Shown: one piece after another, positions 26,304 to 34,476 of the stretch
Layout: every line of letters begins with the position of its first letter
Position numbering within the stretch: position 1 is the stretch's first letter
Assembly (NCBI RefSeq): GCF_019511525.1
Contig: NZ_JAEUAT010000011.1
Coordinates: 62,001 to 126,000 of the forward strand
DNA length: 64,000 nucleotides
Reading direction: 5' to 3'
From: Rhizobium cauense
GTDB lineage: Bacteria; Pseudomonadota; Alphaproteobacteria; Rhizobiales; Rhizobiaceae
Made by a program: the position numbers and the translations under genes
The notes under the pieces: model-generated
Seen by the model: the letters and a program-made list of their open reading frames with translations, nothing else
Told to the model about the DNA's origin: nothing
The model's database searches: none

Positions 26304-27677
26304 ATGGCTCGCGATACCACCGACCAGACACCGCTCTCTTCGGTTCAGGAGCTGACCGACTATCTTGCCGTGGGCAACAAGCCGAAGGAAAAGTTCCGCA
26401 TCGGTACGGAGCACGAGAAGTTTGCCTTCTTCCGCGCCGATAACAGCCCGGTGCCGTACTTCGGCGAGGCCAGTATTTCAGCGCTGCTGAAGGGCCTGCA
26501 GCAAAAGTCCGGCTGGGATCCGATCATGGACGGCGACAACATCATCGGCCTTGGCGAGCCTAGGGGAATGGGCGCGATTTCGATCGAGCCCGGCGGTCAG
26601 TTCGAACTATCAGGCGCACCGCTGGAAACGATCCACGAGACCTGCAAGGAATCGAACGCCCACCTTGCGACGCTGCGCGAGATCGCCGAGCCTATGGGCA
26701 TCCGCTTCCTCGGCATCGGTGGCAGCCCCAAATGGACACTGGCTGAAACGCCTGTCATGCCGAAATCCCGCTACGAGATCATGAGCCGCTACATGCCGAA
26801 GGTCGGGTCCAAGGGTCTCGACATGATGTATCGCACCTGCACGATCCAGGTGAATCTCGATTTCTCCTCGGAAGCCGACATGCGCAAGAAGATGCGCGTC
26901 TCGATGAAGCTGCAGTCGCTGGCAACCGCCCTCTTTGCCTCGTCGCCCTTCACCGAAGGCAAGCTCAACGGCCTGTTGTCCTGGCGCGGCGACATCTGGC
27001 GCGACACCGACAACAATCGCTCCGGTTTGCTCGACTTCACCTTCCGCGACGACTTTGGTTTCCATGACTACGCGGAGTGGGCGCTTGATGTGCCGATGTA
27101 CTTCATCGTGCGCGACGGGCACTATCACGACTGTACCCACGTTACCTTCCGCCAGTTCATGAACGGCGCGTTGAAAGGCGAGATCGCGGCCTGGGAGCCG
27201 ACGATGGGAGACTGGACAAACCACCTCTCGACACTCTTCCCCGATGTTCGCCTGAAGCGCTTCCTTGAGATGCGTGGTGCAGACGGCGGCCCCTGGCGGC
27301 GTATCTGTGCGCTGCCGGCCTTCTGGGTGGGCCTGCTTTACGACGACGCGGCTCTCGAGGACGCGGACATGCTGACCAAGGACTGGACGTTCGACGAGGT
27401 CAATGCTCTGCGCAACGCCGTGCCAACCCAGGGCCTCAGGGCAAAGTTCCGCGGTCATGAGCTCTACGAGACCGCACGTGAAGTGATCGCCGTTTCGAAG
27501 GCGGGTCTGAGGGCGCGCAACAAGCTCAACAAGGAAGGCCAGGACGAGACCATCTTCCTCTCGCCGCTCGATGAGGTCATGGCCAAGAAGGCGACGTTGG
27601 CCGAGGATCTGCTGGCGCTCTACCACGGCCGCTGGGCCGGTTCGGTCGAGCCTGTCTTCGAAGAGTATCAATACTAG
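26304..27677 (+). CDS. gshA: Glutamate-cysteine ligase, plant/alphaproteobacterial type
   Basis: A 457-residue ATP-dependent enzyme that makes gamma-glutamylcysteine, the first step of glutathione synthesis. It belongs to the GCS2 group shared by plants and alphaproteobacteria: RIGTEHEKFAFF, GAISIEPGGQFELSG, YRTCTIQVNLDF and the C-terminal YHGRWAGSVEPVFEEYQY are family hallmarks. The length is typical. It is monocistronic in a 148-bp upstream region. In rhizobia gshA is needed for stress tolerance and symbiosis; the LsrB-like regulator known to influence it is encoded 1.5 kb downstream. Confidence 0.94.
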   Translation: MARDTTDQTPLSSVQELTDYLAVGNKPKEKFRIGTEHEKFAFFRADNSPVPYFGEASISALLKGLQQKSGWDPIMDGDNIIGLGEPRGMGAISIEPGGQFELSGAPLETIHETCKESNAHLATLREIAEPMGIRFLGIGGSPKWTLAETPVMPKSRYEIMSRYMPKVGSKGLDMMYRTCTIQVNLDFSSEADMRKKMRVSMKLQSLATALFASSPFTEGKLNGLLSWRGDIWRDTDNNRSGLLDFTFRDDFGFHDYAEWALDVPMYFIVRDGHYHDCTHVTFRQFMNGALKGEIAAWEPTMGDWTNHLSTLFPDVRLKRFLEMRGADGGPWRRICALPAFWVGLLYDDAALEDADMLTKDWTFDEVNALRNAVPTQGLRAKFRGHELYETAREVIAVSKAGLRARNKLNKEGQDETIFLSPLDEVMAKKATLAEDLLALYHGRWAGSVEPVFEEYQY

Positions 27678-27774
27678 GGTCGGGCCTAAGCTCTTCTGCA
27701 AAAAGCGGTTTGCGCATTCCTTTTTCCGGCTATAGTGACGCAATTGCGCGTTGCGAACCGGGAAGGGGATTACC

Positions 27775-28638
27775 ATGCTGCCACTCTTCGACATGATGAT
27801 GCAGGCCCAGAACGGCGCGGCGATGGATGCAGTCTCCAAGCAGTTCAACCTTGCACAAGAACAGGCAGCCAAGGCGATGGCGGCGCTGATGCCAGCCTTT
27901 TCCGCGGGCCTGAAGCGGAGCACCACCAATCCCTACGACTTCATGGGCCTGATGCAGGCCGTGGCCTCCGGTAACTATGCCAAATATTTCGAGGACGTGA
28001 GCAAGGCCTTCACACCGCAAGGCGTGTCCGACGGCAACAACATCCTCGCGCAGCTGTTCGGCTCGAAGGAAGTCTCGCGCGCGGTCGCGGCGCAGGCAGC
28101 CCAGATGACCGGCATCGGACAGGAAATCTACAAGCAGATGCTGCCTGTCATGGCCGACACGCTGATGGGTGGCCTCTTCAAGCAATCGATGGGGCAGATG
28201 GCGACCCCGGTCAATCCATTCGTCAACACGGCGATGGGCGAAACGATGCAGAAATGGCTCGAAAGCACTGGCTTCGCACCAAAGCAGAAACCAGCTCCCG
28301 AACCGAGCATCTTCGACAATCCCTTCACTCAAGCGATGCAATTGATGTTCGGGATGCAGAAGCCGGAGGCGGAGAAGACAGTCACCAACCCGTTCTTCGA
28401 CAACCCATTCGCGAAGGCGTTTCAAGAGATGATGGGCTCGCTCGGAAAGCCGGTCGAGCCCAAGCCTGCGGAAGCTCCGAAGGAGCAGGCAAAGGCGGAA
28501 ACGGAAAGCTACATGGACATGCTCAACAGCATGTTCGATAGCGGGCTCGAGGTACAGAAAAGCTACCAGAAGAGCATGGAAGCGATCTTCGAAAACTATT
28601 TGCCGAAGACGCCGCCCTCCACTCCACCGAAGGCATAA
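27775..28638 (+). CDS. DUF937-like, Met/Ala-rich hypothetical protein
   Basis: A 287-residue soluble protein. The N-terminal half (about residues 1-160) is Ala/Met/Gln-rich and helical, like DUF937 proteins. The second half holds two copies of an FDNPF-based motif, IFDNPFTQAMQLM and FFDNPFAKAFQEM, and a Lys/Pro/Glu-rich linker before a final helix. GGAAGGGGAT lies 4 nt before the ATG at 27775, deciding the start over a TTG at 27751. No enzymatic motif is seen. The helical, amphipathic, repeat-bearing make-up suggests a scaffold or surface-binding protein; the function is unknown. Confidence 0.78.
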   Translation: MLPLFDMMMQAQNGAAMDAVSKQFNLAQEQAAKAMAALMPAFSAGLKRSTTNPYDFMGLMQAVASGNYAKYFEDVSKAFTPQGVSDGNNILAQLFGSKEVSRAVAAQAAQMTGIGQEIYKQMLPVMADTLMGGLFKQSMGQMATPVNPFVNTAMGETMQKWLESTGFAPKQKPAPEPSIFDNPFTQAMQLMFGMQKPEAEKTVTNPFFDNPFAKAFQEMMGSLGKPVEPKPAEAPKEQAKAETESYMDMLNSMFDSGLEVQKSYQKSMEAIFENYLPKTPPSTPPKA

Positions 28639-28641
28639 AAA

Positions 28642-28675
28642 AACCCGGAGACGGCTGGGAGGCCGGTCACCGGGC
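28642..28675 (-). terminator. Intrinsic terminator of the DUF1127 gene
   Basis: Read on the minus strand: CCCGG, an inner imperfect GC stem, CCGGG, then seven T residues. It lies about 50 bp beyond the DUF1127 stop and is a classical rho-independent form. On the plus strand it can also end the DUF937 transcript. Confidence 0.75.
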
Positions 28676-28725
28676 AAGAGGCAGGGCTATTGGCTATCAC
28701 CCTGCGGGGAAAAACTGAGCCGGCC

Positions 28726-29025
28726 TCACTCCCTTTGAGACCGGAAGAGTGAACGGCGTCCGCGCTTGCGCGCGAATTGTGTCAGGTGTTCCGACGGATC
28801 TTCAAAGAAGGTGGACGCCAGGAACGCTGAGGTAAGATCGATCCTCGAAAGGCCGATATCCTCCAATTGCTTGTCATCGAGCTCGTGCAGCCGGTTGATC
28901 TCCATACGGTTGCGGAACACGCGCAGTACGGATGACAGCGTTGCGAAGCCACGTGCGACGCGCTGAGCAAACGTCAGCGAGGTCGGGCTGCAGTCGAGTT
29001 CGAGTATCCGGTCTGTCGTGCGCAT
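28726..29025 (-). CDS. DUF1127 domain protein
   Basis: A 99-residue protein with the DUF1127 motif in the middle: RNRMEINRLHELDDKQLEDIGLS-type sequence at about residues 38-60, flanked by an N-terminal 37-residue region and a basic C-terminal tail (ARKRGRRSLF). It is larger than the usual 45-70-residue small DUF1127 proteins. In Agrobacterium, small DUF1127 proteins affect phosphate and carbon metabolism through RNA turnover. AAAGGAT precedes the ATG. It is divergent from a LysR gene of the LsrB/VtlR type, which in Brucella and Agrobacterium controls DUF1127 genes. Confidence 0.85.
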   Translation of the reverse strand: MRTTDRILELDCSPTSLTFAQRVARGFATLSSVLRVFRNRMEINRLHELDDKQLEDIGLSRIDLTSAFLASTFFEDPSEHLTQFARKRGRRSLFRSQRE

Positions 29026-29193
29026 GGGACGATCCTTTCATTGGCGCGCAACAACCCACCCCTCCCGCGAGGTCGAGCGGAAAGGTATCGGGTTGAAATC
29101 GGAGCGGACAGGCAGGGTGTCTGTCCTTCACTTTGCTTGATTTGCATCCAGAAGATGCCAAACACCTATTGATCAGTCCAACGAATGTTTCTA

Positions 29194-29204
29194 ATGATTA
29201 TCAT
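29194..29204. promoter_or_regulatory. ATGATTATCAT palindrome in the lsrB-DUF1127 control region
   Basis: An 11-bp odd palindrome 24 bp before the LysR start, in an AT-rich patch. It could be a LysR autoregulatory site or an iron-regulator half site; this is based only on symmetry and position. Confidence 0.35.
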
Positions 29205-29227
29205 CAGAGATTGTTATAGGTGAACTC

Positions 29228-30184
29228 ATGTCCGCGCCTCTTGATATTGACCAGTTGCAGACCTTTATCGCGATCGTCGATTCCGGCAGCTTCACCAAGG
29301 CTGCGGACAGGGTCTACAAGACGCAGTCAGCCGTCTCCATGCAGATGCGGCGACTGGAAGAGCGCATCGGCAAGCAGCTTTTCATCAAGGACGGCCGTGG
29401 CAACCGCCTGACCGCCGAAGGCGAAAAGCTCTTGAACTATGCGCGGCGTATGATCCGTCTCAACAACGAGGCGATCGCCGCCTTCGACGACAACCGCCTC
29501 GAGGGTACGCTTCGTATTGGCACGCCCGATGACTATGCCGACCGCTACATGCCGGAAATCATCGGCCGCTTTGCCAAGACGCACCCGAATGTCGAGCTCT
29601 ACATCGTCTGCGAGCCCTCGGTGGACCTTGCCGAACGCATGCATCGCGGCGAACTCGATATCGCGCTCGTCACACATAACCCGCGCGAGCGCATGTCAGA
29701 CGTCGTGCGAACGGAACCGCTCTGCTGGGTCGGATCGGCCAACCATCCAATCCGAGACGATGCGCCGGTGCCACTCGCTGTCGGCCGCCGTGATTGCCAG
29801 TGGCGCCAGCTCGCCTGCTCGGCGCTTGACGCAGTCGGGCGCGAACACCAGATCCTGTTCACCAGCTGGTCGTGCACAGTCGTTGCAGCCGCGGTCCTCG
29901 CCGGCATGGCCGTTTCCGTCATGCCGGAATCGGCACTGCGCACCGGGATGAAGGTGTTGAGCCAGGCGGACGGCTTCCCCGCCCTGCCCCCGGTCCAGAT
30001 CGGCATCATGAAGCGGCCGGGCGTTTCGATCTCGCTGATGAACGCGATCACCGCGCATATCACCGCGTGTCTCGACAACATCACGCCGGCTGTCGTCGAT
30101 GACAATCTCGAGCCAGACGTGAAGAACGCCTATGGGCGGGTGCAGCCCCGCCTCAAGGTCGCCAACGTCGTTCCGAGCTGGTAG
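29228..30184 (+). CDS. lsrB: LysR-family regulator, LsrB/VtlR-like
   Basis: A 318-residue LTTR with N-terminal winged HTH (residues 6-65, SFTKAADRVYKTQSAVSMQM) and a C-terminal effector domain. The opening APLDIDQLQTFIAIVDSGSF and GRGNRLTAEGEKLLNYARRM segment agree with what I recall of LsrB of Sinorhizobium and VtlR of Brucella/Agrobacterium. These proteins control oxidative-stress genes, gshA, AbcR small RNAs and DUF1127 proteins. Divergence from a DUF1127 gene and closeness to gshA fit. The symbol rests on memory of family sequence, not a search. Confidence 0.78.
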   Translation: MSAPLDIDQLQTFIAIVDSGSFTKAADRVYKTQSAVSMQMRRLEERIGKQLFIKDGRGNRLTAEGEKLLNYARRMIRLNNEAIAAFDDNRLEGTLRIGTPDDYADRYMPEIIGRFAKTHPNVELYIVCEPSVDLAERMHRGELDIALVTHNPRERMSDVVRTEPLCWVGSANHPIRDDAPVPLAVGRRDCQWRQLACSALDAVGREHQILFTSWSCTVVAAAVLAGMAVSVMPESALRTGMKVLSQADGFPALPPVQIGIMKRPGVSISLMNAITAHITACLDNITPAVVDDNLEPDVKNAYGRVQPRLKVANVVPSW

Positions 30185-30187
30185 GCC

Positions 30188-30820
30188 TCAGGCCGCAACG
30201 GGCGAGAGGAAGGCCATGCGGATGACGCGCTTCCACTCGTCCAGAATGCGCCTGGCAAGCGAGTCCTCGCTGACGATGGCAAGACGGATCGACGCCCCGA
30301 GCAGGTGACTGAACAGATAGGTGCGCGCCTGCATGTCGGCCCCGGACAGTTCCGGAGCGACACGACGCAGGGTGTCCTCGAAGATGTCCGCTATCCGCTT
30401 GCTGTGCTCTATGTTGAGCCTGAGCAGGTCGTGATCTGTCTCGGTGCCCATCCAGATACCGAGATAGGCGGCGTCCCTGCGGTAATCGTCATAGTGCCAG
30501 TCGATCGTTGCGGAGAGCACATCGAGCGCGTGGTCGACGGACTGAACCTTGGAAAAGGCGTCGGCGATTCTGTCCTGGATGGCGGATGCATGGCGGTCGA
30601 ACAACGCCTTTACGATCGCCGCCTTCTCCGGAAAATACTGGTAGACGGAGCCTATCGGCACCTTGGCGGCGACTGCCAGTTCCGTCATGCGCATGGCGCT
30701 CACGCCTTTTTCGGCAATGATGGCGGTGGCGGCCGATAGAATGAGGTCAAGCCTCTGAATACTGCGTTCCTGCTTCGGCTTCCGGCGGAGGCCAATGCGA
30801 TCCAAACTTCCGACCGTCAT
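30188..30820 (-). CDS. TetR-family transcriptional regulator
   Basis: A 210-residue repressor-like protein. The N-terminal TetR HTH is at about residues 20-66 (ILSAATAIIAEKGVSAMRMTELAV, then GSVYQYFPEKAAIV). The C-terminal domain is a helical ligand-binding region of unknown specificity. It is convergent with the LsrB-like gene (3-bp gap) and divergent from oxyR across 391 bp. No efflux gene is next to it, so its target is unclear; it may autoregulate or control distant genes. Confidence 0.87.
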   Translation of the reverse strand: MTVGSLDRIGLRRKPKQERSIQRLDLILSAATAIIAEKGVSAMRMTELAVAAKVPIGSVYQYFPEKAAIVKALFDRHASAIQDRIADAFSKVQSVDHALDVLSATIDWHYDDYRRDAAYLGIWMGTETDHDLLRLNIEHSKRIADIFEDTLRRVAPELSGADMQARTYLFSHLLGASIRLAIVSEDSLARRILDEWKRVIRMAFLSPVAA

Positions 30821-31211
30821 GTCGTTCCCATTGGTTCTATGTGGAGCGACGGAGGTGGTTCATGCCGGCGCCATTTGGCCGATATGCCATTGCATTTCTT
30901 CACGACTCGTAAACACGATGGATCAGATTGTTCGCATCGCGAAAAGCATAGAAAAATCGAGGTGATACACCCGGATTTGGTCCGTTTTTGACTGCGATTT
31001 CATTCCCCAGAAGCAGGCTATACACCGACTTTACCGGCCTTGTGGCCGCGTTGCTTGCAAAGTGCTTCACGGACAACTGATTCGTCATTCCGGGACGCCA
31101 GCGTGAAATGGCATCCTGGCGATCAGCTGCACGTCGTCGGCAAGGCAGCCCTATTGACTTTCGATAACCCCTTGTCGCATGTACCCATCAATTCCATCGG
31201 AAAAAATTATC
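30821..31211. other. Intergenic region between TetR gene and oxyR
   Basis: 391 bp, more AT-rich than the surrounding genes. A 62-codon minus-strand frame (30900-31088) lacks RBS support and recognisable sequence. In Sinorhizobium the catalase gene katA lies beside oxyR; none is found here. TATTGAC near 31151 could be a -35 element for oxyR, but no matching -10 is convincing. Confidence 0.4.
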
Positions 31212-32117
31212 GTGCTTACTCTTCGACAGATGCGCTACTTCGATGCGCTGGCAACCACGCGCCACTTCGGCCGCGCAGCCGAAATGGTCCACATAAGCCA
31301 GCCGGCGCTTTCGACCCAGATCATGGAAATGGAGGAGTACCTCGGCGCCAAGCTGGTCGAGCGCACGCGCCAAAGTACGATCCTGACATCAAAGGGCGAA
31401 GAGGTGCTACACTATGTGCGCACCATTCTGCATCAGGTCGACTTGCTGGAGCAGACGGCCCGCAAGGGCGGCGGCACGCTGGAAGGTCTGATCCGCATTG
31501 GGATCATTCCGACCGTCGCGCCGTACCTCGTCCCTCAGTTCATTCCGCATCTGCGCAACACCTACCCGAACGTCGAGGTGGAACTGCGTGAAGCGGTTAC
31601 CGACCGTCTGCTTGGAGACCTCTCGACCGGGAAACTCGATGCCGTCATCGCCGCGTTGCCGCTCGACATCGAAGGCATCCAAACGCGTCCTCTCTTTACC
31701 GATCGCTTCTTCATGGCAGTGGCCGACAATGGAGACGCGGTGCTGATGTCGCCGCTGACCGAGCATGAGGTCAATGTCGACCGGCTTCTGCTGCTTGAAG
31801 AGGGACATTGCCTGCGCGATCAAGCGCTCGCGGTCTGCAGCGCCGGCAAGCGCAGCCTCGTGAACTTCGGAGCGACGTCGATGGCAACCCTCTTGCAGAT
31901 GGTGTCGCACGACATGGGAATGACGCTCATCCCCGAGATGGCCATTCCGACGGAGACGAGCCGCAACTCGATCCGCATACTTCCGTTTGCCGATCCGCAG
32001 CCGTCGCGCGAAATCGGGCTCGCCTGGCGGCGCAGCAATCATCGCGGCAAGGAGATGGAAGCGCTGGCAGAGGCGATTATTGCTGTCGCCCCTGCCCCAC
32101 GCGAGCAGGCAGCCTGA
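31212..32117 (+). CDS. oxyR: Hydrogen-peroxide-sensing regulator OxyR
   Basis: A 301-residue LysR-type regulator. The N-terminal HTH (residues 3-62, HFGRAAEMVHISQPALSTQI) and a C-terminal sensor domain are present. LLLLEEGHCLRDQALAVC carries both redox cysteines, Cys200 and Cys209, equivalent to the E. coli disulfide pair Cys199/Cys208, so it should sense peroxide by disulfide formation. GTG at 31212 starts at the family position; an in-frame ATG at 31179 has poorer support. It runs directly up to the convergent dienelactone hydrolase gene with no gap. No catalase gene is adjacent. Confidence 0.93.
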   Translation: MLTLRQMRYFDALATTRHFGRAAEMVHISQPALSTQIMEMEEYLGAKLVERTRQSTILTSKGEEVLHYVRTILHQVDLLEQTARKGGGTLEGLIRIGIIPTVAPYLVPQFIPHLRNTYPNVEVELREAVTDRLLGDLSTGKLDAVIAALPLDIEGIQTRPLFTDRFFMAVADNGDAVLMSPLTEHEVNVDRLLLLEEGHCLRDQALAVCSAGKRSLVNFGATSMATLLQMVSHDMGMTLIPEMAIPTETSRNSIRILPFADPQPSREIGLAWRRSNHRGKEMEALAEAIIAVAPAPREQAA

Positions 32118-32993
32118 TCAGGCGAGATTCTTCTTGAGGAACTCGACGGTTCTGCTCCAGGCAAGCTCGGCCGCCTTCTTGTCGTAGCGGGCCGCCGAGG
32201 TGTCGTTGTTGAAAGCGTGATTGACGCCGTCATAGACAAAGATCTGGAAGTTCTTGCCGTTCTCCTCCAGTGCCTTTTTGTAGGCGTCGATGCCGGCGTT
32301 GATGCGTTCGTCGAGACCGGCATAGTGCAGCATCAGCGCGGCCTTGATACCAGGCACGTCGGTCGCCTTTGGCTGCGCCCCATAGTAAGCGACGCCGGCC
32401 TTGAGTTCCGGCGATTTGGTGGCAAATTCGTTCACCAGCCCGCCACCCCAGCAAAATCCGATCGCCGCAACCTTGCCGTTGGAATTCGCCAGCTTGGTCA
32501 GATAGGCGAGCGTCGCCTCTGCGTTCGCCACGGTGGCGGGCCGATCCAGCGTGCTGAACATCTCTCGGGCCTTGTCCTCATTCTCCGGCGTGCCCCCTAA
32601 GGGCGACAGGAAATCCGGCGCAAGCGCGATGAAGCCCTCCAATGCCATGCGGCGCGCGACATCCCGGATATGCGGATTGAGGCCGCGATTCTCGTGGATC
32701 ACGATCACCGCGCCGAGTTTGCCTGAAGCATCCTTCGGCTCGACCAGGTAACCCTTCATCTCACCGGCGCCACCTGGATAGGTCACATCCTTCGCCACCA
32801 GTCGCGGGTCTTCGGCGGCTATCATTTGCGCGCTCGCCTTGTTGGCCGCAAGCATCGGCGCGATGACCGCGGCAGCGCCAGCGGAACCGGCCAGTTTCGT
32901 CAGCTTGTCCATGAAGCCGCGGCGATCGAGTGTCAGATGCGTATATTCGTCGTAGGCGTTGATCATCGCCTGCGTGATTTCCGGCTTGTTCAT
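32118..32993 (-). CDS. Dienelactone hydrolase family protein, Tat-exported (YghX-like)
   Basis: A 291-residue alpha/beta hydrolase. A twin-arginine signal (DRRGFMDKLTKLAG, then AAAVIAPMLAANKASA, about residues 23-57) follows a 22-residue leader. The Cys-Asp-His triad of dienelactone hydrolases appears as Cys in IGFCWGGG, Asp in YAGLDERI and His in GVNHAFNN. GAGGAGG precedes the ATG at 32993, deciding it over the longer frame to 33062. The mature enzyme should be periplasmic; its natural ester or lactone is unknown. It abuts oxyR tail to tail. Confidence 0.88.
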   Translation of the reverse strand: MNKPEITQAMINAYDEYTHLTLDRRGFMDKLTKLAGSAGAAAVIAPMLAANKASAQMIAAEDPRLVAKDVTYPGGAGEMKGYLVEPKDASGKLGAVIVIHENRGLNPHIRDVARRMALEGFIALAPDFLSPLGGTPENEDKAREMFSTLDRPATVANAEATLAYLTKLANSNGKVAAIGFCWGGGLVNEFATKSPELKAGVAYYGAQPKATDVPGIKAALMLHYAGLDERINAGIDAYKKALEENGKNFQIFVYDGVNHAFNNDTSAARYDKKAAELAWSRTVEFLKKNLA

Positions 32994-33100
32994 TTGGGGC
33001 CTCCTCTTCCCTACCTGTTGGCTTCCGCCTGCCGGGGAAGATAGGTCAGTGGCCGGTAACACGAGAACAAAACTGCGTTACTTCAGGCTGATAGCCCCGA

Positions 33101-33523
33101 TCAGCCGTTCGGAAAAGTCATCCAGACGGCAAGCCATAGCCACATGGCGCCGAGCACGACATAGCCGGCCGCAAAAAGCGGACTGCGATAGCGGAGATTG
33201 TTGCTGGTGACATGCACGAAAGCGTGCAGATAGCGCAGCGCCACAAAGATCCAGGCCAGGACTACGGCCGGGAGGTTGTCGGCTTCCGTGATGTAGAGAA
33301 GGACGCAACAGGCGTAGAACAGCACCGGCAGCTCGAACTGATTGGCAAGGCAATTCTTGACGACGAGGCTTTCCGCCGGTTCATCGCGGTTCTCCCGGTA
33401 GTTCGAGCCGCGGACCTTTCCAGCTTGAACCAGCTTTCTGCGGCGATAGCCGAGAAGCATGTAGAGAATGTAGACCAGGGCTACGTGGGCGATCATTGGC
33501 CAGAACATTTCGTAGCCGGTCAT
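33101..33523 (-). CDS. MAPEG-family membrane protein
   Basis: A 140-residue integral membrane protein with four hydrophobic segments (about residues 8-24, 60-80, 84-102 and 118-137). The MAPEG pattern is present: NCLANQFELPVLFYA, then ADNLPAVVLAWIFVALRYLHAFVH. Eukaryotic MAPEG proteins are glutathione transferases/peroxidases, but bacterial ones of this short type are mostly uncharacterised. It lies between a dienelactone hydrolase and an SDR gene on the same strand, possibly a loose stress-related group with gshA in the wider region. Confidence 0.85.
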   Translation of the reverse strand: MTGYEMFWPMIAHVALVYILYMLLGYRRRKLVQAGKVRGSNYRENRDEPAESLVVKNCLANQFELPVLFYACCVLLYITEADNLPAVVLAWIFVALRYLHAFVHVTSNNLRYRSPLFAAGYVVLGAMWLWLAVWMTFPNG

Positions 33524-33590
33524 GCTGTCTCTTCCTTGCTGCTTTCCGTCTGATTTCCGTGCTCTAGAGGAAAAGCATCAGCGCCGCAAA

Positions 33591-33616
33591 TGCCCGCCGC
33601 AGTTTCGCAGCGGGCA
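33591..33616 (-). terminator. Hairpin after the SDR gene
   Basis: TGCCCGC / GCGGGCA, 7-bp stem (extendable past a bulge) beginning about 10 bp past the SDR stop on the minus strand, followed by TTTGC. Likely terminator, without a long T run. Confidence 0.55.
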
Positions 33617-33625
33617 CAGTCGGGA

Positions 33626-34381
33626 TCAGACCTGAGCGATGCCGCCGTCGGCGAAGAGTTCGGCACCGGTCACGAAGCTCGATTCATCCGACGCCAGGAA
33701 AAGGGCGGCGGCAGCAATTTCCTCGGCGCGACCAACGCGACCCATTGGAACCTGGGAGCCGAGATAGTCGAGAAGGCCCTGCTGCTGCGCCTTGTCCTGG
33801 CCGGCAAGCTCGACCAGACCTGTCGTTTCCGTCGGACCGGGGCTGAGGGTGTTGATGCGGATGCCGCGATCCTTCAGATCGAGGATCCAGTTGCGGGCGA
33901 AGTTGCGGATCGCCGCCTTTGAGGCAGCGTAAACGCTGAAGGCAGGTGTGCCGGTCGCACCAGCGGTAGAACCTGTCAGGATGACCGACGAACCCTTGCC
34001 CAGCAGCGGCAGTGCCGTCTGAACGGTGAAGAGCACGCCCTTCACGTTTCGATTGAACGTGTCGTCGAACTGTTCTTCGGTGATCTGCCCGATCGGCACA
34101 AATGAGCCGCCGCCGGCATTGACGAAGAGTACATCGATGCGGCCAGCTTCATCCTTCACACGATTGAACAGGCGGTCGAGATCGGCCTGCTTGGCGGAGT
34201 CTGCCTGGATGCCGGTAACGTTGCCGCCGATCTCGGCGACAGCCGCATCGAGCACCTCCGCGCGCCGGCCGGTAATGAAGAGGCGTGCGCCTTCGGCGGC
34301 GAAGCGCTTTGCCGTGGCGAGGCCGATGCCCGACGTCGCACCCGTTATGACCGCAATCTTTCCGTTCAGTCTCTGTGTCAT
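33626..34381 (-). CDS. Short-chain dehydrogenase/reductase
   Basis: A 251-residue classical SDR with the cofactor motif TGATSGIG (residues 13-20), the NAG element (VNAGGG), the active-site Ser in ILTGSTAG and the YxxxK pair in YAASKAA. R/A-rich residues after the second strand (TGRRAEVL) favour NADP(H). AAGGAG lies 8 nt before the ATG at 34381, so the longer open frame to 34579 is not used. A LysR gene is divergent over a 95-bp gap and is the likely regulator. The substrate is unknown. Confidence 0.9.
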   Translation of the reverse strand: MTQRLNGKIAVITGATSGIGLATAKRFAAEGARLFITGRRAEVLDAAVAEIGGNVTGIQADSAKQADLDRLFNRVKDEAGRIDVLFVNAGGGSFVPIGQITEEQFDDTFNRNVKGVLFTVQTALPLLGKGSSVILTGSTAGATGTPAFSVYAASKAAIRNFARNWILDLKDRGIRINTLSPGPTETTGLVELAGQDKAQQQGLLDYLGSQVPMGRVGRAEEIAAAALFLASDESSFVTGAELFADGGIAQV

Positions 34382-34433
34382 TTCAGTCGTCTCCTTTTGT
34401 TCGACTGAACAGGAGATATGGACGGCGGCATCA

Positions 34434-34447
34434 TTTCTGAATAGAAA
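34434..34447. promoter_or_regulatory. Small dyad between SDR and LysR genes
   Basis: TTTCT-GAAT-AGAAA within the 95-bp divergent control region, 30 bp before the LysR start. It could be part of a LysR site; evidence is limited to symmetry and location. Confidence 0.3.
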
Positions 34448-34476
34448 GGAATGAAAACCATTGTTGCAGATATGAA

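Noticed and set aside
26610..28677. Long minus-strand frames opposite gshA and the DUF937 gene
   Set aside because: gshA is certain on the plus strand; the antisense products have shadow-like composition and no RBS.
30900..31088. 62-codon minus-strand frame in the TetR-oxyR gap
   Set aside because: No ribosome-binding site, no recognised similarity, in an AT-rich promoter-like region; possible but unsupported.
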